The position numbers and the translations under genes are program-made. A stretch of DNA of 34,219 nt from NCBI GenBank assembly GCA_016342495.1, contig JAEIOG010000053.1, forward strand, positions 1-34,219. The letters are read 5' to 3'. Source of the DNA: Phycisphaerae bacterium (lineage in GTDB: Bacteria; Planctomycetota; Phycisphaerae; Sedimentisphaerales; SM23-30). A model generated the notes under the pieces. That model saw nothing but the letters and a program-made list of their open reading frames with translations, was not told the origin of the DNA and made no database searches. Of the stretch, positions 17,701 through 26,882 are shown in pieces (position 1 is the first letter of the stretch; the number at the start of each line of letters is the position of its first letter).

Positions 17701-19198
17701 TCAGTGCGGAACATTGGATATTAATGGCGGCTATTTGTCAGTTATCAATTCTGACTTTGCAGTAACCGCGGGTAATCATATAGAGCTTGCCAGTGATGTT
17801 CATGGGGCTTCTATTCTTGGCAATCGATTTGCAGGTGGTGCTAAAATCGTAGACAGTACAAGTTATCCGGTGAATATAGATCATACAGATTTAGCTGTCG
17901 ATCCGCTACCAGATTATGATTACAAAAAACCTACCAAGTCTTATAAACCTGCAAAACCTGATGTTTTTGTTGTTACCAGATCTCCGTATAATGCGAAAGG
18001 TGATGGTGTCACAGATGATACCACAGCTTTTGAGATGGCATTGGCTGAGGCTGCTTTAAATGGCGGTGGAACAGTTTTTGTGCCAGGGTCTAATTATCGC
18101 ATAGATGGTAATCTTGTGATTCCTACTGGTGTTGAACTGAGAGGTGTTTTCGATATTGCTCATGATACCAGAGTAAAGGGGAGTTTGATAAATATTTATG
18201 GTGGTCGCAATGATGCTAATGGCACACCAACGATTCAGCTGGAATCTGACTCTGGTATTAGAGGTTTAACTTTTCATTATCCAGAGCAAATATATGATGA
18301 AACTGACACAGTTAATTATGGCATGAAGCCTTATCCATTTTTGATGCGTGGCTTGGGAGCTGATATATATATTATTAATATCGCTGCGACGATTCCATAT
18401 CAGATTTTAGATCTGGCAACTTTTCGTTGCGATCGTCATTATGTTGATTATGTTAAAACTACCGCTTTGAAAACTGGTATTCATGTCGGCAATGGTTCAA
18501 CTGATGGCCAGATTCATAATTGCCAGTTCAATCCATCGCTTTATACTCATCAAGGCTTGTACTATGACAGTATTCCTCTGGATACGTCAGATAATATCCA
18601 TAAAATTCTCTGGCGTGATGCAACACCTTATCTGTTTGGCCATATGGTTAATGAAGTTCTTCATGAGAATTTTGTTTTTGGTGGTGCTCAAGGTATGCAT
18701 CTTGTCGAAGAAAATGGTCAGGGCCCATCAGGTTATTGCCTGGGTATGGGTGTTGATCAATGTACCAATGCGTTCCAGATTGATAATATTGGCAGTAAAG
18801 GTCTTGATGTGATTAATTCTCAGATCGTGACTGTTAATGCAACTGCGGGTCGTTATCTTGAAGTCGGTGTAGACTTTAATGATACCTTCCGAATGTTTAG
18901 TTCAGCTGGTTGGGGCAGTCATCAGTATAGTGCTGTTGTTAATGGCGGTGATGTTAAACTTCAGCTATTCCATTTGGCCCGTGATGGTGAAACAGGTGCA
19001 TTTAAGGTTGCAAATAATGCTAATCTGGAAAACCTTGGCGGCGATTTGCGAGATTACCTTGGCACTGGCAGGCCTTACTTGACTATTGATTCAACCGCTA
19101 CAGCAAAGTTTGTTGGTAATATTATTAATACCACTTCTGCTCAAATCCCGACGGAGTCCTCCAATGTGATTAGCATTGGGAATCTGAGGGTGCAATAA
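14732..19198 (+). CDS. Secreted tandem beta-helix (pectate-lyase-3-like) protein with two shared modules
   Basis: 1488 residues. A signal peptide (to about 26) is followed by shared module copy 1 (27-262), an Fn3-like domain (about 265-365, with YYFDEITGNPGG), shared module copy 2 (about 368-588, TWNPAANHIYPP), and two dockerin-like repeats (about 592-645, GDIDGDGGVDIDDLGILLHNW). Two right-handed beta-helix domains of the pectate-lyase-3 type then begin near 669 (DFGIVADGITDVTEAIQTAL) and near 1086 (NAKGDGVTDDTTAFEMALAE). Each has the GGGT(L/V)F(L/V)P...(G)NL.IP..V.LRG block. Paired helices of this type occur in GH55 exo-beta-1,3-glucanases, and the same fold also hosts polysaccharide lyases and GH28, so the reaction cannot be named. 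Copy 1 resembles the 8323 gene and copy 2 the 12512 gene, pointing to domain shuffling. AGGAAAAG precedes the ATG. Confidence 0.83.
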   Translation: MRKIPVSSMPFLVVIFLTVGTFVHAATVWNPVANGITPPVSGNWNEAGNWTNGVPVATVPGEVKAQFNVADAAEAVVSDTQSLAHLVQGDNGPGGVIRVIGGGTLNAGPIWHAIGYNNTAKLIVEAGAMVNFGGHCWWGMHTGADSIVEINGGIINGSQSFGLGEWFGGEGDHGQCKVYVNAGELNIHHWTGAIDSDHPVFWNDSFIDISNGSVTIIGNKVDEVNAYVAADKIIAFAGTGEVVVEYSQITDKTYITAISGNETDAPLPDPASFAIMPKAQGAETIVMTATTGFDDSGVVEYYFDEITGNPGGADSGWIAYNSYANTDLAPGTSYTYTVKMRDAFGNEGAASTPAGAATWTAETVTITWNPAANHIYPPNKASWSDAGNWIGATSGMPDGNFKYSFSKDNASECVVTEDHIFNQLVQNVSGSSVLRIKNGGSITTGKNWSGIGYNQKTNMMIVESGGQANFGDHLWIGLYSPSVGVLDIDGGIVNVAGQLGLGWNTGRGTVSVKNGGVLNLNTIDGSRAIGDGSVVDIENGSIIINGDKVSIVADYIATNKITAFGGNGKLVYDYNSTNSGKTTIKAIENVQGDIDGDGGVDIDDLGILLHNWLSTPCGNEANFDYLCKVDLRDFVVLARNWLTGLPMKWHIVETVYPTEDYVISPYWAEDFGIVADGITDVTEAIQTALISINNLGGGTLFLPAGKYKVSGNLTIPSRVTLRGDWQKPQAGSPIVGTILQAYAGRDDVNGIPFIELSNSSGLRGIAIWYPEQMPTDIQPYPPTIHGGGVTLENITLVNSYFGFTTYLDGTTACPFVRGVYGTPLYIGTEYDRLADIGRIESIHFSPAYWADSGLPNAPTAGEHEAWIYNNGTGMIVRRIDWSYSCYVTVEGYNTGLALRPSRWAEDSGSTPNGQSYGFNLIGCKTGIYIEKSAYAGYQFTRFNIKGAETGVYLSSSATEATMFHTCIIDASGDAVLCEGTAKIMMMSCDIQCGTLDINGGYLSVINSDFAVTAGNHIELASDVHGASILGNRFAGGAKIVDSTSYPVNIDHTDLAVDPLPDYDYKKPTKSYKPAKPDVFVVTRSPYNAKGDGVTDDTTAFEMALAEAALNGGGTVFVPGSNYRIDGNLVIPTGVELRGVFDIAHDTRVKGSLINIYGGRNDANGTPTIQLESDSGIRGLTFHYPEQIYDETDTVNYGMKPYPFLMRGLGADIYIINIAATIPYQILDLATFRCDRHYVDYVKTTALKTGIHVGNGSTDGQIHNCQFNPSLYTHQGLYYDSIPLDTSDNIHKILWRDATPYLFGHMVNEVLHENFVFGGAQGMHLVEENGQGPSGYCLGMGVDQCTNAFQIDNIGSKGLDVINSQIVTVNATAGRYLEVGVDFNDTFRMFSSAGWGSHQYSAVVNGGDVKLQLFHLARDGETGAFKVANNANLENLGGDLRDYLGTGRPYLTIDSTATAKFVGNIINTTSAQIPTESSNVISIGNLRVQ

Positions 19199-19253
19199 TA
19201 ATATTAAGACTTTAATTATTTGCATTTGAACTATGGTTATAACTGAGAAAATT

Positions 19254-22200
19254 ATGGATAAACAAAAACTAAAAATGATGTCAAAAACCCTTCTTGTAAG
19301 ATATTTATTGTTTATGATGGTAGGGGGTCTATATTTTAATGCTTCTACGCAAGGTTCTTCTATAGTTGGTGATTTCAATGGTGATTGTATTGTAGATATT
19401 GAGGACTTGGCAATTACCACTTCGCAATGGCTCGGTGAACCATTCAATGCAGAAACAGGTTTGGTGGCACATTGGAAATTGGATGAAAGTGTAGGCGCAG
19501 GTTTTGATTCTTCTGGTTCGGGTTTGTATGCTATCCCTGCCGGACCAATCTGGAACCCTCAGGGAGGGTATTTGGATGGAGCTTTGCAGTTTGATGGTAT
19601 TGATGATTATATTTGGATAAGCCAGGGTTATCAGGGTGTCCCAGGTTCCAGTCCACGTTCTTGTACTGCCTGGGTCAAGGCAGTTGTTCCTCAGGGTGAT
19701 ATTTTTGCATGGGGAAATTTAGATGGTCCGGGGCAGGGTTGGGTCGTTAGAATTGATCAATGGGGTGCAATTGGAGTTGATGTTGGCCAAGGATATGTCG
19801 TTGGTTCACAAAATATAGCTGATGATTTATGGCATCATATTGCAGTTACATTTGATGGCACGACAACAGATGATATTACTCTTTATATTGATGGCCAAAT
19901 CGAAACAATTTCTGGTATTGTTTCTTGCCCTGTCAATACCCAGACATCTGGAACAGTCAAACTCGGAGTCTATTTACTACCTTTTCTCAAAGGGAATTTT
20001 TTTAATGGGTTAATTGATGAAGCACGAATTTATAACCGGGATTTGACTGATAATGAAGTCTGGAATCTGGCCAATAAAGGTTCAACAGATAATGCTAATG
20101 CTGACCTTAATTCTGATAACAAGGTAGATCTTGCTGATTTTTTAATTCTTTCTGATAATTGGAATGTTCAGAATCCAACCATTATTATCAGTGAGTTTTT
20201 AGCTAACAATAATAGCAAATCCCCTTTGGAGTCAGGTGAGATTTTGGATGGCAATAATCAATCATCCGATTGGTTAGAGTTACACAATGTATCAGATGCT
20301 GCTGTTGATTTAAGCCAATTGTATTTGACCGATAATGTTAATTTTAAAACTAAATGGCAGTTTCCAGCAGAATCAGGTCAGTCAATATTGCCGCCCGGTG
20401 GCTATCTTTTAATATTTGCTTCGGGAAAAACGCAGGCGGAAAACCCTGATAATTATCCTTATGTTGATTCTGCTGGATATCTTCATACGAACTTTAAGCT
20501 TTCTAGTAATGGCGAGTATCTGGCCCTTATTGCTTCGGATGGAGAAAATGTGATCCATGAATATAGTCATTTCGATTTGGGTAGCGATGAGTTTGGCTAT
20601 CCAGGCCAGGAAGAAAATATTTCCTATGGTATATATTATGAGGATTTTCGTTATTTCGCAGAGCCAACTCCCGGTAAGGCTAACTTGAATTCTATTATCG
20701 GATTTACCCAAAAGCCAGATATGAATTTTAAGGGTGGATGTTATGCAGATGCGGTAAATCTGGAAATTACTTGTCAGGACCCAGAATCTTTCATTATTTA
20801 TACAACAGACAGGAGCGCTCCCAGTTTGACCAATGGTATCGTTTATTCTGGTTCAATTCAGTTAGATAGCTTAACTACCATAATCGCTAAATCTTTCAGA
20901 CCAGGCTATCATTCTTCTGATGCCAGAATTGAAACTTATATTTTTATTGAGCAAGATGTGGCATCTTTTAATTCAAATTTACCAATTGTTGTTCTTGATA
21001 CATTGGGCCAGAGTATTCCGCATAAAGATGATGAGGACTTTGATGACCCATACACTGATTGCCGAGCAGTAATTATTGATACCGACCAGACAACAGGCAG
21101 GAGTGTAATTACTGGATCTGAACATTTTGCCGGTTTGGGGCAGATTCGCCGCCGTGGCGAAAGCACCTACGGTCAAGGCCATTATGCTTTTGAAATCCAG
21201 GATGAATATGGGATGGATAAAGAAGTTTCAATTTTAGGCATGCCCGCCGAATCGGATTGGATTATTACTTATGATACAATTGATAATTCTTTTCTTAAAA
21301 ACGAAGTGGCTTTTAACTGGTTCCGAAATATGGGCCATTATGCACCAAGACAGCGTTATGTCGAAGTCTATCTGAATACAGATGGTGGGAAAATTTCTAC
21401 TAGTGATTTTCAAGGGCTTTTTGTTGTTCGCGAGAAAATCAAACGCAATAATGATCGGGTAGATATTGCCCGTCTGGATAATTCCCATAATATCGAACCA
21501 CAGGTTTCAGGTGGATATATTATCAAATGTGATAAATTTAATACTGGCGATACTCTTCTTGCTGATGTTGAAACAGAACCTTACTCAATTCACACTACCG
21601 GCAATGGCAAGCCTATTCTTGCTGAACCCCAATCTGTCGAAGTAACCCAGCCACAGCTTGATTGGGTACAGAATTATTTAAGTGAATTTCATTCAGTTCT
21701 TTGGCAAAATGAAGATAGTAGCTTTTATCCTGGTTCAGAACTTCATTATTCCGATTATGTTGATGTTGTGTCATGGATTGATCACTTTATTGTCGAGCAG
21801 ACAGGTGCCGATTCTGATGCTTTCTGGGGCAGCTATTATACTCACAAAGACCGTAATGGTAAAATTTATTCAGGGCCAGTATGGGATTTTGATCGTGGAT
21901 TTCACAATAATGGCGGTGATTATGATCAGCCATACACTGCCTGGAGAAGTAATACAGCTATTTTTGGATCATGGCATCTGGAATTGCAGAAAGACCCGGA
22001 ATATAGAATCGCTCTTGCTGACCGCTGGTTCCTGCATCGTCAGGGTGTTTTGGGAACCGATCAGACGTTGGATCATATTAATCAGACAGTTGCCTTAATT
22101 GCCGAAGCAAGGTCCAGGCCACAAACTAAAGCTTATCCGAAGTCTTTTGCTGAAGAAACAAATCTATTCAAAAACTGGGTTACCAGCCGACTTGATTTTA

Positions 22201-24479
22201 TGGATAATGAAATTGCAAACCGATTTGCTGGTAAGCCACCTGTATTAAGTATACCAAGCGGGTATATCAATCAAAACGAAGTTATCGGTATTTCCAAACC
22301 TTCAGGAGTGCCAGGGGACATTTATTACACCCTCGATGGCAGTGATCCGCGTTTATCTGGTGGGGCAATTAATCCTGTTGCTTTGGTTTATGGTTCTGCC
22401 AACCAGACAACAGAGTCTCTTATTGGTATGCAGTATTCGATTTGGAAATATCTTTATGATGGTTCTGATCAGGGGACTGCCTGGCGCAATCTTGATTTCG
22501 ATGATAGTAACTGGGATAGTGGCCCCGGTCAACTTGGTTTTGGGAATGATGATGAGGACACTTATATTGGCCCTAAAGTTAATTATCAATTTACTGCTTA
22601 TTTCAGGCATATCTTAAATGTCTCTAATGTCAATGAAATTACTGGTTTGTCTTTTGATTTGCTTTATGATGATGGTGCAGTTATATATATTAATGGTCAG
22701 GAAGTAAAACGGATTGAAATGCCTGATGGCGAAATTTTTTACGATACATCCGCTAATGGTGGCACTAACAATAATAGATTAACCAGCTTTGCTGTTTCAG
22801 TCGATGCTTTAGTTGAAGGTGAGAATGTTATGGCTGTTGAAGTTCATCAGAGAAATTATAATAGCTCAGACATAAGCTTTGATTTGGCTCTTGAAGTAAT
22901 CCGAGCCCCGGCAGGTCAGTTAGCTTTTGATAAAAGCACATGCTTGACAGCACGCATCAAGGATGGAAGCAATTGGAGCGCTCAGTCTAAAGCGATTTAT
23001 GTTGTTGGCCCAGTCGCGGATAATTTACGAATTTCCGAATTGATGTATCATCCGGAGGATCCTAATACGGAATTTATAGAATTGCAAAATACAGGTGATG
23101 AAACGATCAATTTGAATCTTGTGGAATTTACCAAAGGTGTTGATTTTGTCATAGGTGATGTCGCCTTAGCTCCCGGTGAATATGCACTGATAGTAGAAAA
23201 TATTGATGATTTTAACAATAAATATGATATGGGTTTAAATGTCATTGGCCAATATGCCGGACGTCTCGATAATGATGGCGAGCATATTAAGTTTAATGAC
23301 CCATTGGGGATAGCAATCCAGTCATTTGATTATAAAGATAGCTGGTATGATTTGACAGATGGGTTGGGATTTTCTTTGACTATGGTTAATCCTTCCAGCC
23401 ATGATCTTCTGGATTGGGATAGCAAATATGGCTGGAGGTCAAGTCTTTCCCAGAATGGCACGCCGGGATATGTAGATAATGTATTGCCCGCAAACAGCAT
23501 TGTTATTAATGAACTGCTTGCTCATTCTCATACAAATGATCCTGATTGGATTGAGCTATATAACACTACTGATCAGGATATTAATATTAGTGGTTGGTTC
23601 TTAAGCGATAGTGCCATTGATAGCACAATTATTCTAAAATATGAATTTCCAATCAATACGATTATTCCAGCGAATGGTTATTTTGTATTGGTCCAGGATG
23701 AAACTTTCGGCAATATATCTGCTGATGGATGTCATGTTCCCTTTGCCTTTAGTGAGGCAGGAGAAACAGTTTATTTGTATTCTGGTGAAAATGGACAGGT
23801 CAATGGCTATTATCAGACTCAACAAAAATTTGATGCTTCTGATACCGGTATATCATTGGGGCGATATGAAAAAGCGGAGCTTTCTGGTGGTTATGACTTC
23901 GTTCGTATGGAACCTACAAAGGGCAGCATTAATAATGAACCTTTGCTTTCGCCTATTGTAATTACTGAAATATTTTATAAGCCGCCCTCTGGGACAGCAT
24001 ATGAGTTTATTGAACTGTATAACCGATCTGGCTCTGCCATTGCTCTTGTGACGGAAGTGTCGACAGAAATATCTGATAGTGAAACTGTTACTGAATATAT
24101 TTCGTGGCGTATTGAAGGTACAGGGTATGAATTCCCCAACAATACTACAATTGCTGCCGGAGAGCGAATCATTCTCGCAAAAGACCCCACTAAATATGCA
24201 TCAATTCCATGTAGATGTTTTGGGCCTTACGATGGCGAACTGGACAATGGTGGCGAAGAGCTGGAAATACGGATTCCTGGTGATAAAGAGTTTGATAAAC
24301 TAAGATATTGGATTCCTCTGGAAAAAATTGAATATAGTGATGGCAGTCATCCTGTTGGTTCTGACCCGTGGCCAATCTCTGCTGATGGCGGTGGTGATGC
24401 ACTGCATCGCAATAACATAAATATTTATGGAAGAGATTATTCTAATTGGTATGCTGCCAACCCCACACCAGGGAATTAG
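19254..24479 (+). CDS. Giant LamG / lamin-tail / CotH-kinase surface protein
   Basis: 1741 residues from the preferred ATG; an in-frame ATG at 19233 lacks a ribosome site. Approximate order, numbered from 19233: signal segment to 40; dockerin-like loop DFNGDCIVDIEDLAITTSQW (46-66); LamG (76-280); second dockerin-like loop NADLNSDNKVDLADF; lamin-tail domain 1 (316-); chitobiase-type C-terminal/Fn3-like linker; CotH-type kinase domain (about 575-1000) with GLGQIRRRGES near 635 and the metal-site motif GPVWDFDRGF near 882; a second chitobiase-like segment; an uncharacterised domain (QLGFGNDDEDT); and lamin-tail domains 2, 3 and 4 near 1262, 1422 and 1572. CotH proteins phosphorylate secreted or spore-coat proteins; the target here is unknown. 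Being last in the module-protein series suggests a substrate among its neighbours (inference). There is no shared N-terminal module. Confidence 0.85.
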   Translation: MDKQKLKMMSKTLLVRYLLFMMVGGLYFNASTQGSSIVGDFNGDCIVDIEDLAITTSQWLGEPFNAETGLVAHWKLDESVGAGFDSSGSGLYAIPAGPIWNPQGGYLDGALQFDGIDDYIWISQGYQGVPGSSPRSCTAWVKAVVPQGDIFAWGNLDGPGQGWVVRIDQWGAIGVDVGQGYVVGSQNIADDLWHHIAVTFDGTTTDDITLYIDGQIETISGIVSCPVNTQTSGTVKLGVYLLPFLKGNFFNGLIDEARIYNRDLTDNEVWNLANKGSTDNANADLNSDNKVDLADFLILSDNWNVQNPTIIISEFLANNNSKSPLESGEILDGNNQSSDWLELHNVSDAAVDLSQLYLTDNVNFKTKWQFPAESGQSILPPGGYLLIFASGKTQAENPDNYPYVDSAGYLHTNFKLSSNGEYLALIASDGENVIHEYSHFDLGSDEFGYPGQEENISYGIYYEDFRYFAEPTPGKANLNSIIGFTQKPDMNFKGGCYADAVNLEITCQDPESFIIYTTDRSAPSLTNGIVYSGSIQLDSLTTIIAKSFRPGYHSSDARIETYIFIEQDVASFNSNLPIVVLDTLGQSIPHKDDEDFDDPYTDCRAVIIDTDQTTGRSVITGSEHFAGLGQIRRRGESTYGQGHYAFEIQDEYGMDKEVSILGMPAESDWIITYDTIDNSFLKNEVAFNWFRNMGHYAPRQRYVEVYLNTDGGKISTSDFQGLFVVREKIKRNNDRVDIARLDNSHNIEPQVSGGYIIKCDKFNTGDTLLADVETEPYSIHTTGNGKPILAEPQSVEVTQPQLDWVQNYLSEFHSVLWQNEDSSFYPGSELHYSDYVDVVSWIDHFIVEQTGADSDAFWGSYYTHKDRNGKIYSGPVWDFDRGFHNNGGDYDQPYTAWRSNTAIFGSWHLELQKDPEYRIALADRWFLHRQGVLGTDQTLDHINQTVALIAEARSRPQTKAYPKSFAEETNLFKNWVTSRLDFMDNEIANRFAGKPPVLSIPSGYINQNEVIGISKPSGVPGDIYYTLDGSDPRLSGGAINPVALVYGSANQTTESLIGMQYSIWKYLYDGSDQGTAWRNLDFDDSNWDSGPGQLGFGNDDEDTYIGPKVNYQFTAYFRHILNVSNVNEITGLSFDLLYDDGAVIYINGQEVKRIEMPDGEIFYDTSANGGTNNNRLTSFAVSVDALVEGENVMAVEVHQRNYNSSDISFDLALEVIRAPAGQLAFDKSTCLTARIKDGSNWSAQSKAIYVVGPVADNLRISELMYHPEDPNTEFIELQNTGDETINLNLVEFTKGVDFVIGDVALAPGEYALIVENIDDFNNKYDMGLNVIGQYAGRLDNDGEHIKFNDPLGIAIQSFDYKDSWYDLTDGLGFSLTMVNPSSHDLLDWDSKYGWRSSLSQNGTPGYVDNVLPANSIVINELLAHSHTNDPDWIELYNTTDQDINISGWFLSDSAIDSTIILKYEFPINTIIPANGYFVLVQDETFGNISADGCHVPFAFSEAGETVYLYSGENGQVNGYYQTQQKFDASDTGISLGRYEKAELSGGYDFVRMEPTKGSINNEPLLSPIVITEIFYKPPSGTAYEFIELYNRSGSAIALVTEVSTEISDSETVTEYISWRIEGTGYEFPNNTTIAAGERIILAKDPTKYASIPCRCFGPYDGELDNGGEELEIRIPGDKEFDKLRYWIPLEKIEYSDGSHPVGSDPWPISADGGGDALHRNNINIYGRDYSNWYAANPTPGN

Positions 24480-24583
24480 AGAATTTGAAGTGATATATTG
24501 AACCTCTACCCATTGCCTAGACAGTGGGAAGGGGGGGCTGTTCCCTGCAAGAATAATCATCATGGAATATGGCATAATGCCTT

Positions 24584-24612
24584 AGCACGGCGCTGCCGCT
24601 TTGTGCTGTTTT
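24584..24612 (+). terminator. Hairpin between convergent genes
   Basis: AGCACGGC-GCT-GCC-(GCTTT bulge)-GTGCT forms an 8-pair bulged stem followed by GTTTTG, in the 157-base gap between the convergent CotH and symporter genes. The same gap has a weaker CCCATTG/CAGTGGG stem at 24509-24528 and a GGGAA/TTCCC pair at 24526-24545 flanking seven Gs; these two compete for the same bases. Terminator function for the plus-strand series is likely but not certain. Confidence 0.5.
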
Positions 24613-24636
24613 GCTTCATATAGATAACCTTACAAA

Positions 24637-26670
24637 TTAAGAGATTTTATTTTCAGAATCATACATATTCTCTTTTGGTAGATTTCTATACCAAAACAGG
24701 TAGACGCCGATCAAGGCAACAACAAAAAATATTGTCACTACCTTGGCCTCCTTAAAATTACCCATTACCAGCAAAACAGGTAACAGCAGTAATAAATATT
24801 GCCATGCAACAACAAATGGCAGGGCGACTAAATCGTAAAAATGCTCTCGTTTAACTTTAGCTCTGGTTTGGGCATCCAGAGAATTTTTAAGAGGTCCCCA
24901 GAATCCAAAAGGCTTGGTTTTTATATAAAAGTTTCTTAAAACTTCTTCATCTACCGGTTTTGTCAATAATGATCCTAATACAGCTCCAATTACACCCAGA
25001 ATAGTAATTGAGATAAATATCAATATGTCTTTTGGTATACTTTCTAGTATATTCCAGACCGAAGGCATAGCTTCCTGCATAGAAATCCACAAGTGAGCTG
25101 GTACAAATCTTTGTATTATTGCAAATAGCATTCCCATCGCCATGCCGCCGGCGAATCCCCAGCCATTATATCGCCACCAGTAAAATTTAATTAAGCCTGG
25201 AACCATAAAACCTGCTCCAAGACCCATCATCAGGAAACTCCATATATCGTCGATACTTTTGATATAATAGGCCATTGTATAGCCGGAAAAAGCAATAAAG
25301 AAAGTGAAAAACCAACTCATTCGGATTAATTCTTTGCTTGCTGCTTTAGGTCGAATAAAACCTTGATAGATATCTCTGGTTAAAAATCCAACAGCAAAAT
25401 TAACATTTGAATCAAATGTGGACATGCAAGCTGCCAGTAAGGCAATAAGTATAAGCCCCTTAAGTCCAGCGGGTATCGAATGAATAATTACGGCAGGTAA
25501 GATCTTTTCCGTATTTAGGTTACCCTTATAATTGGTCAACATCAGTTTGGTTTTCCAGTCATCACCTAATGTTGTTTGTAATTCTGAAACGAAATCGTTG
25601 GGATATTTTTCTGGGTTATTTGTTATATCGGATACTTTATTCTTCCATTGATGTTCTTCTGTTTCAGGGAATGCAATTTTAACAATCGCTGCTGATTCAT
25701 TAATTATTGCCTGGTTGGGGATCTTGTCATTGATTAAAAATATACCCAGAATTGTGCATCCGATCATCAAAGGCCACCGGAAAACCATCATATTAGCCCA
25801 TAAAAATGTTAAAGTCCCACATTCTCGGTCACTTCTGGCACCAAAATATTTGGGTTCGCCACCCCCTCCAAATCCATCGACAATCGCTGCTTTAAATAGA
25901 TAGAATATTGCTAGCATCCCAATGCTATTGTACTGTTCATACCCAGATGGCATATTAACTTTCCATTTTGGCACGCAGCTTATCCAGTTACTCATACCGG
26001 TAACTTTCTCTGCTAATGCTGGAAAATCACCAGTAAACCAAGTTTTGCTTATTGCTAATACGGTAATTACGATGACAGCTAACAAAATGATAATAGCCTG
26101 AAAAAGATCGGTAAATACCACTCCATAGAACCCTGAAGCTGCGGTATATAGACAAGCTATGCTAATAATAGTTAATGAGCAAACCCATGGCTGGAATGGG
26201 ACAAACATCGAGAAGAAAATGCCAACCGCAGTTGACATATAGCTTACCATCCCGATTATAAAAATAGGGATAGCGATCGCAGTAACGATTCTGGCTGCTT
26301 TGCCAGCGGCGCCATTGCCAAATCTAAAAATAGTCCATTCTGCCCCTGTGACGCAACCAGACCGGCGATGCCATTTTCCGCTCCAAATCATAATTGCCGC
26401 CATGTGGATTGCTAGCCCGCCTCTTAATGAAATCATCAATTCTTTAGGCCCAAGGAAAAAAAGTAATGAAATAATAACCGATGTCCCGGCAATATCAACA
26501 AATTGTGTCATACCCGACATCCCAAGAAGCCACCAGGGTAGTTTTCGGCCTCCAATAAAATAATCTTCAATGCTGGCCGACGCTCGCCTGTTTAAAATAA
26601 AAGCTAAAACAATCAGGAATGCAAAATAGATAATAATGAGGAAGTAGTCGAGATTGTTTAGATGATCCAT
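24637..26670 (-). CDS. Sodium:solute symporter (SSS family)
   Basis: A 677-residue multi-pass inner-membrane protein of the sodium:solute symporter family. The N-terminal helix is followed by the family block IEDYFIGGRKLPWWLLGMSG and the first core helices; about 13-15 hydrophobic segments are visible. A polar insertion at about residues 315-393, rich in charged residues and between helices, makes the protein longer than the usual 500-600. The late segment LIALLAACMSTFDSNVNFAV is typical of the family. It probably imports a monosaccharide or uronate released by the secreted enzymes, driven by sodium; the exact substrate cannot be told. GGAG precedes the ATG with good spacing. It is divergent from the GntR/LacI-type regulator, which probably controls it. 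Confidence 0.92.
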   Translation of the reverse strand: MDHLNNLDYFLIIIYFAFLIVLAFILNRRASASIEDYFIGGRKLPWWLLGMSGMTQFVDIAGTSVIISLLFFLGPKELMISLRGGLAIHMAAIMIWSGKWHRRSGCVTGAEWTIFRFGNGAAGKAARIVTAIAIPIFIIGMVSYMSTAVGIFFSMFVPFQPWVCSLTIISIACLYTAASGFYGVVFTDLFQAIIILLAVIVITVLAISKTWFTGDFPALAEKVTGMSNWISCVPKWKVNMPSGYEQYNSIGMLAIFYLFKAAIVDGFGGGGEPKYFGARSDRECGTLTFLWANMMVFRWPLMIGCTILGIFLINDKIPNQAIINESAAIVKIAFPETEEHQWKNKVSDITNNPEKYPNDFVSELQTTLGDDWKTKLMLTNYKGNLNTEKILPAVIIHSIPAGLKGLILIALLAACMSTFDSNVNFAVGFLTRDIYQGFIRPKAASKELIRMSWFFTFFIAFSGYTMAYYIKSIDDIWSFLMMGLGAGFMVPGLIKFYWWRYNGWGFAGGMAMGMLFAIIQRFVPAHLWISMQEAMPSVWNILESIPKDILIFISITILGVIGAVLGSLLTKPVDEEVLRNFYIKTKPFGFWGPLKNSLDAQTRAKVKREHFYDLVALPFVVAWQYLLLLLPVLLVMGNFKEAKVVTIFFVVALIGVYLFWYRNLPKENMYDSENKIS

Positions 26671-26712
26671 TCTGTAACGCTCCAGTAGTACAGGTGTTTG
26701 AATATTTTATAT

Positions 26713-26740
26713 ATTGTAATCAAATACGGAATAATGTCAA
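26713..26740 (-). promoter_or_regulatory. Sigma-70 promoter of the symporter gene
   Basis: Read on the minus strand: TTGACA (26740-26735), a 16-base spacer, and TACAAT (26718-26713), ending about 43 bases before the symporter ATG. It is a close match to the housekeeping consensus. Confidence 0.65.
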
Positions 26741-26800
26741 TGAAAAGTATATACAATCTATGCTTTTTATAAAAATCCATATAATGTTAGAACATTTGTC

Positions 26801-26827
26801 TTGTATATATTCAGATGAGAGTATAAT
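26801..26827 (+). promoter_or_regulatory. Probable promoter of the GntR/LacI-type regulator
   Basis: A consensus -10 TATAAT lies at 26822-26827, about 55 bases before the ATG. The upstream TTGTAT (26801-26806) is only 15 bases away, so the -35 assignment is uncertain. The TTGTATATAT at 26801-26810 and an inverted GTATATACAA at 26747-26756 resemble half of the TGTA-AW-TACA palindromes and could be weak autoregulatory sites. Confidence 0.45.
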
Positions 26828-26882
26828 GTATTAACAATTCCTATAAAAATAAATTATTAAACCTATAGAAAAGTTAATAAAT

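Noticed and set aside
8323-19198. CRISPR-like or DNA-level tandem repeat array
   Set aside because: The repetition is at protein level between paralogous modules; there are no short identical direct repeats with regular spacers.
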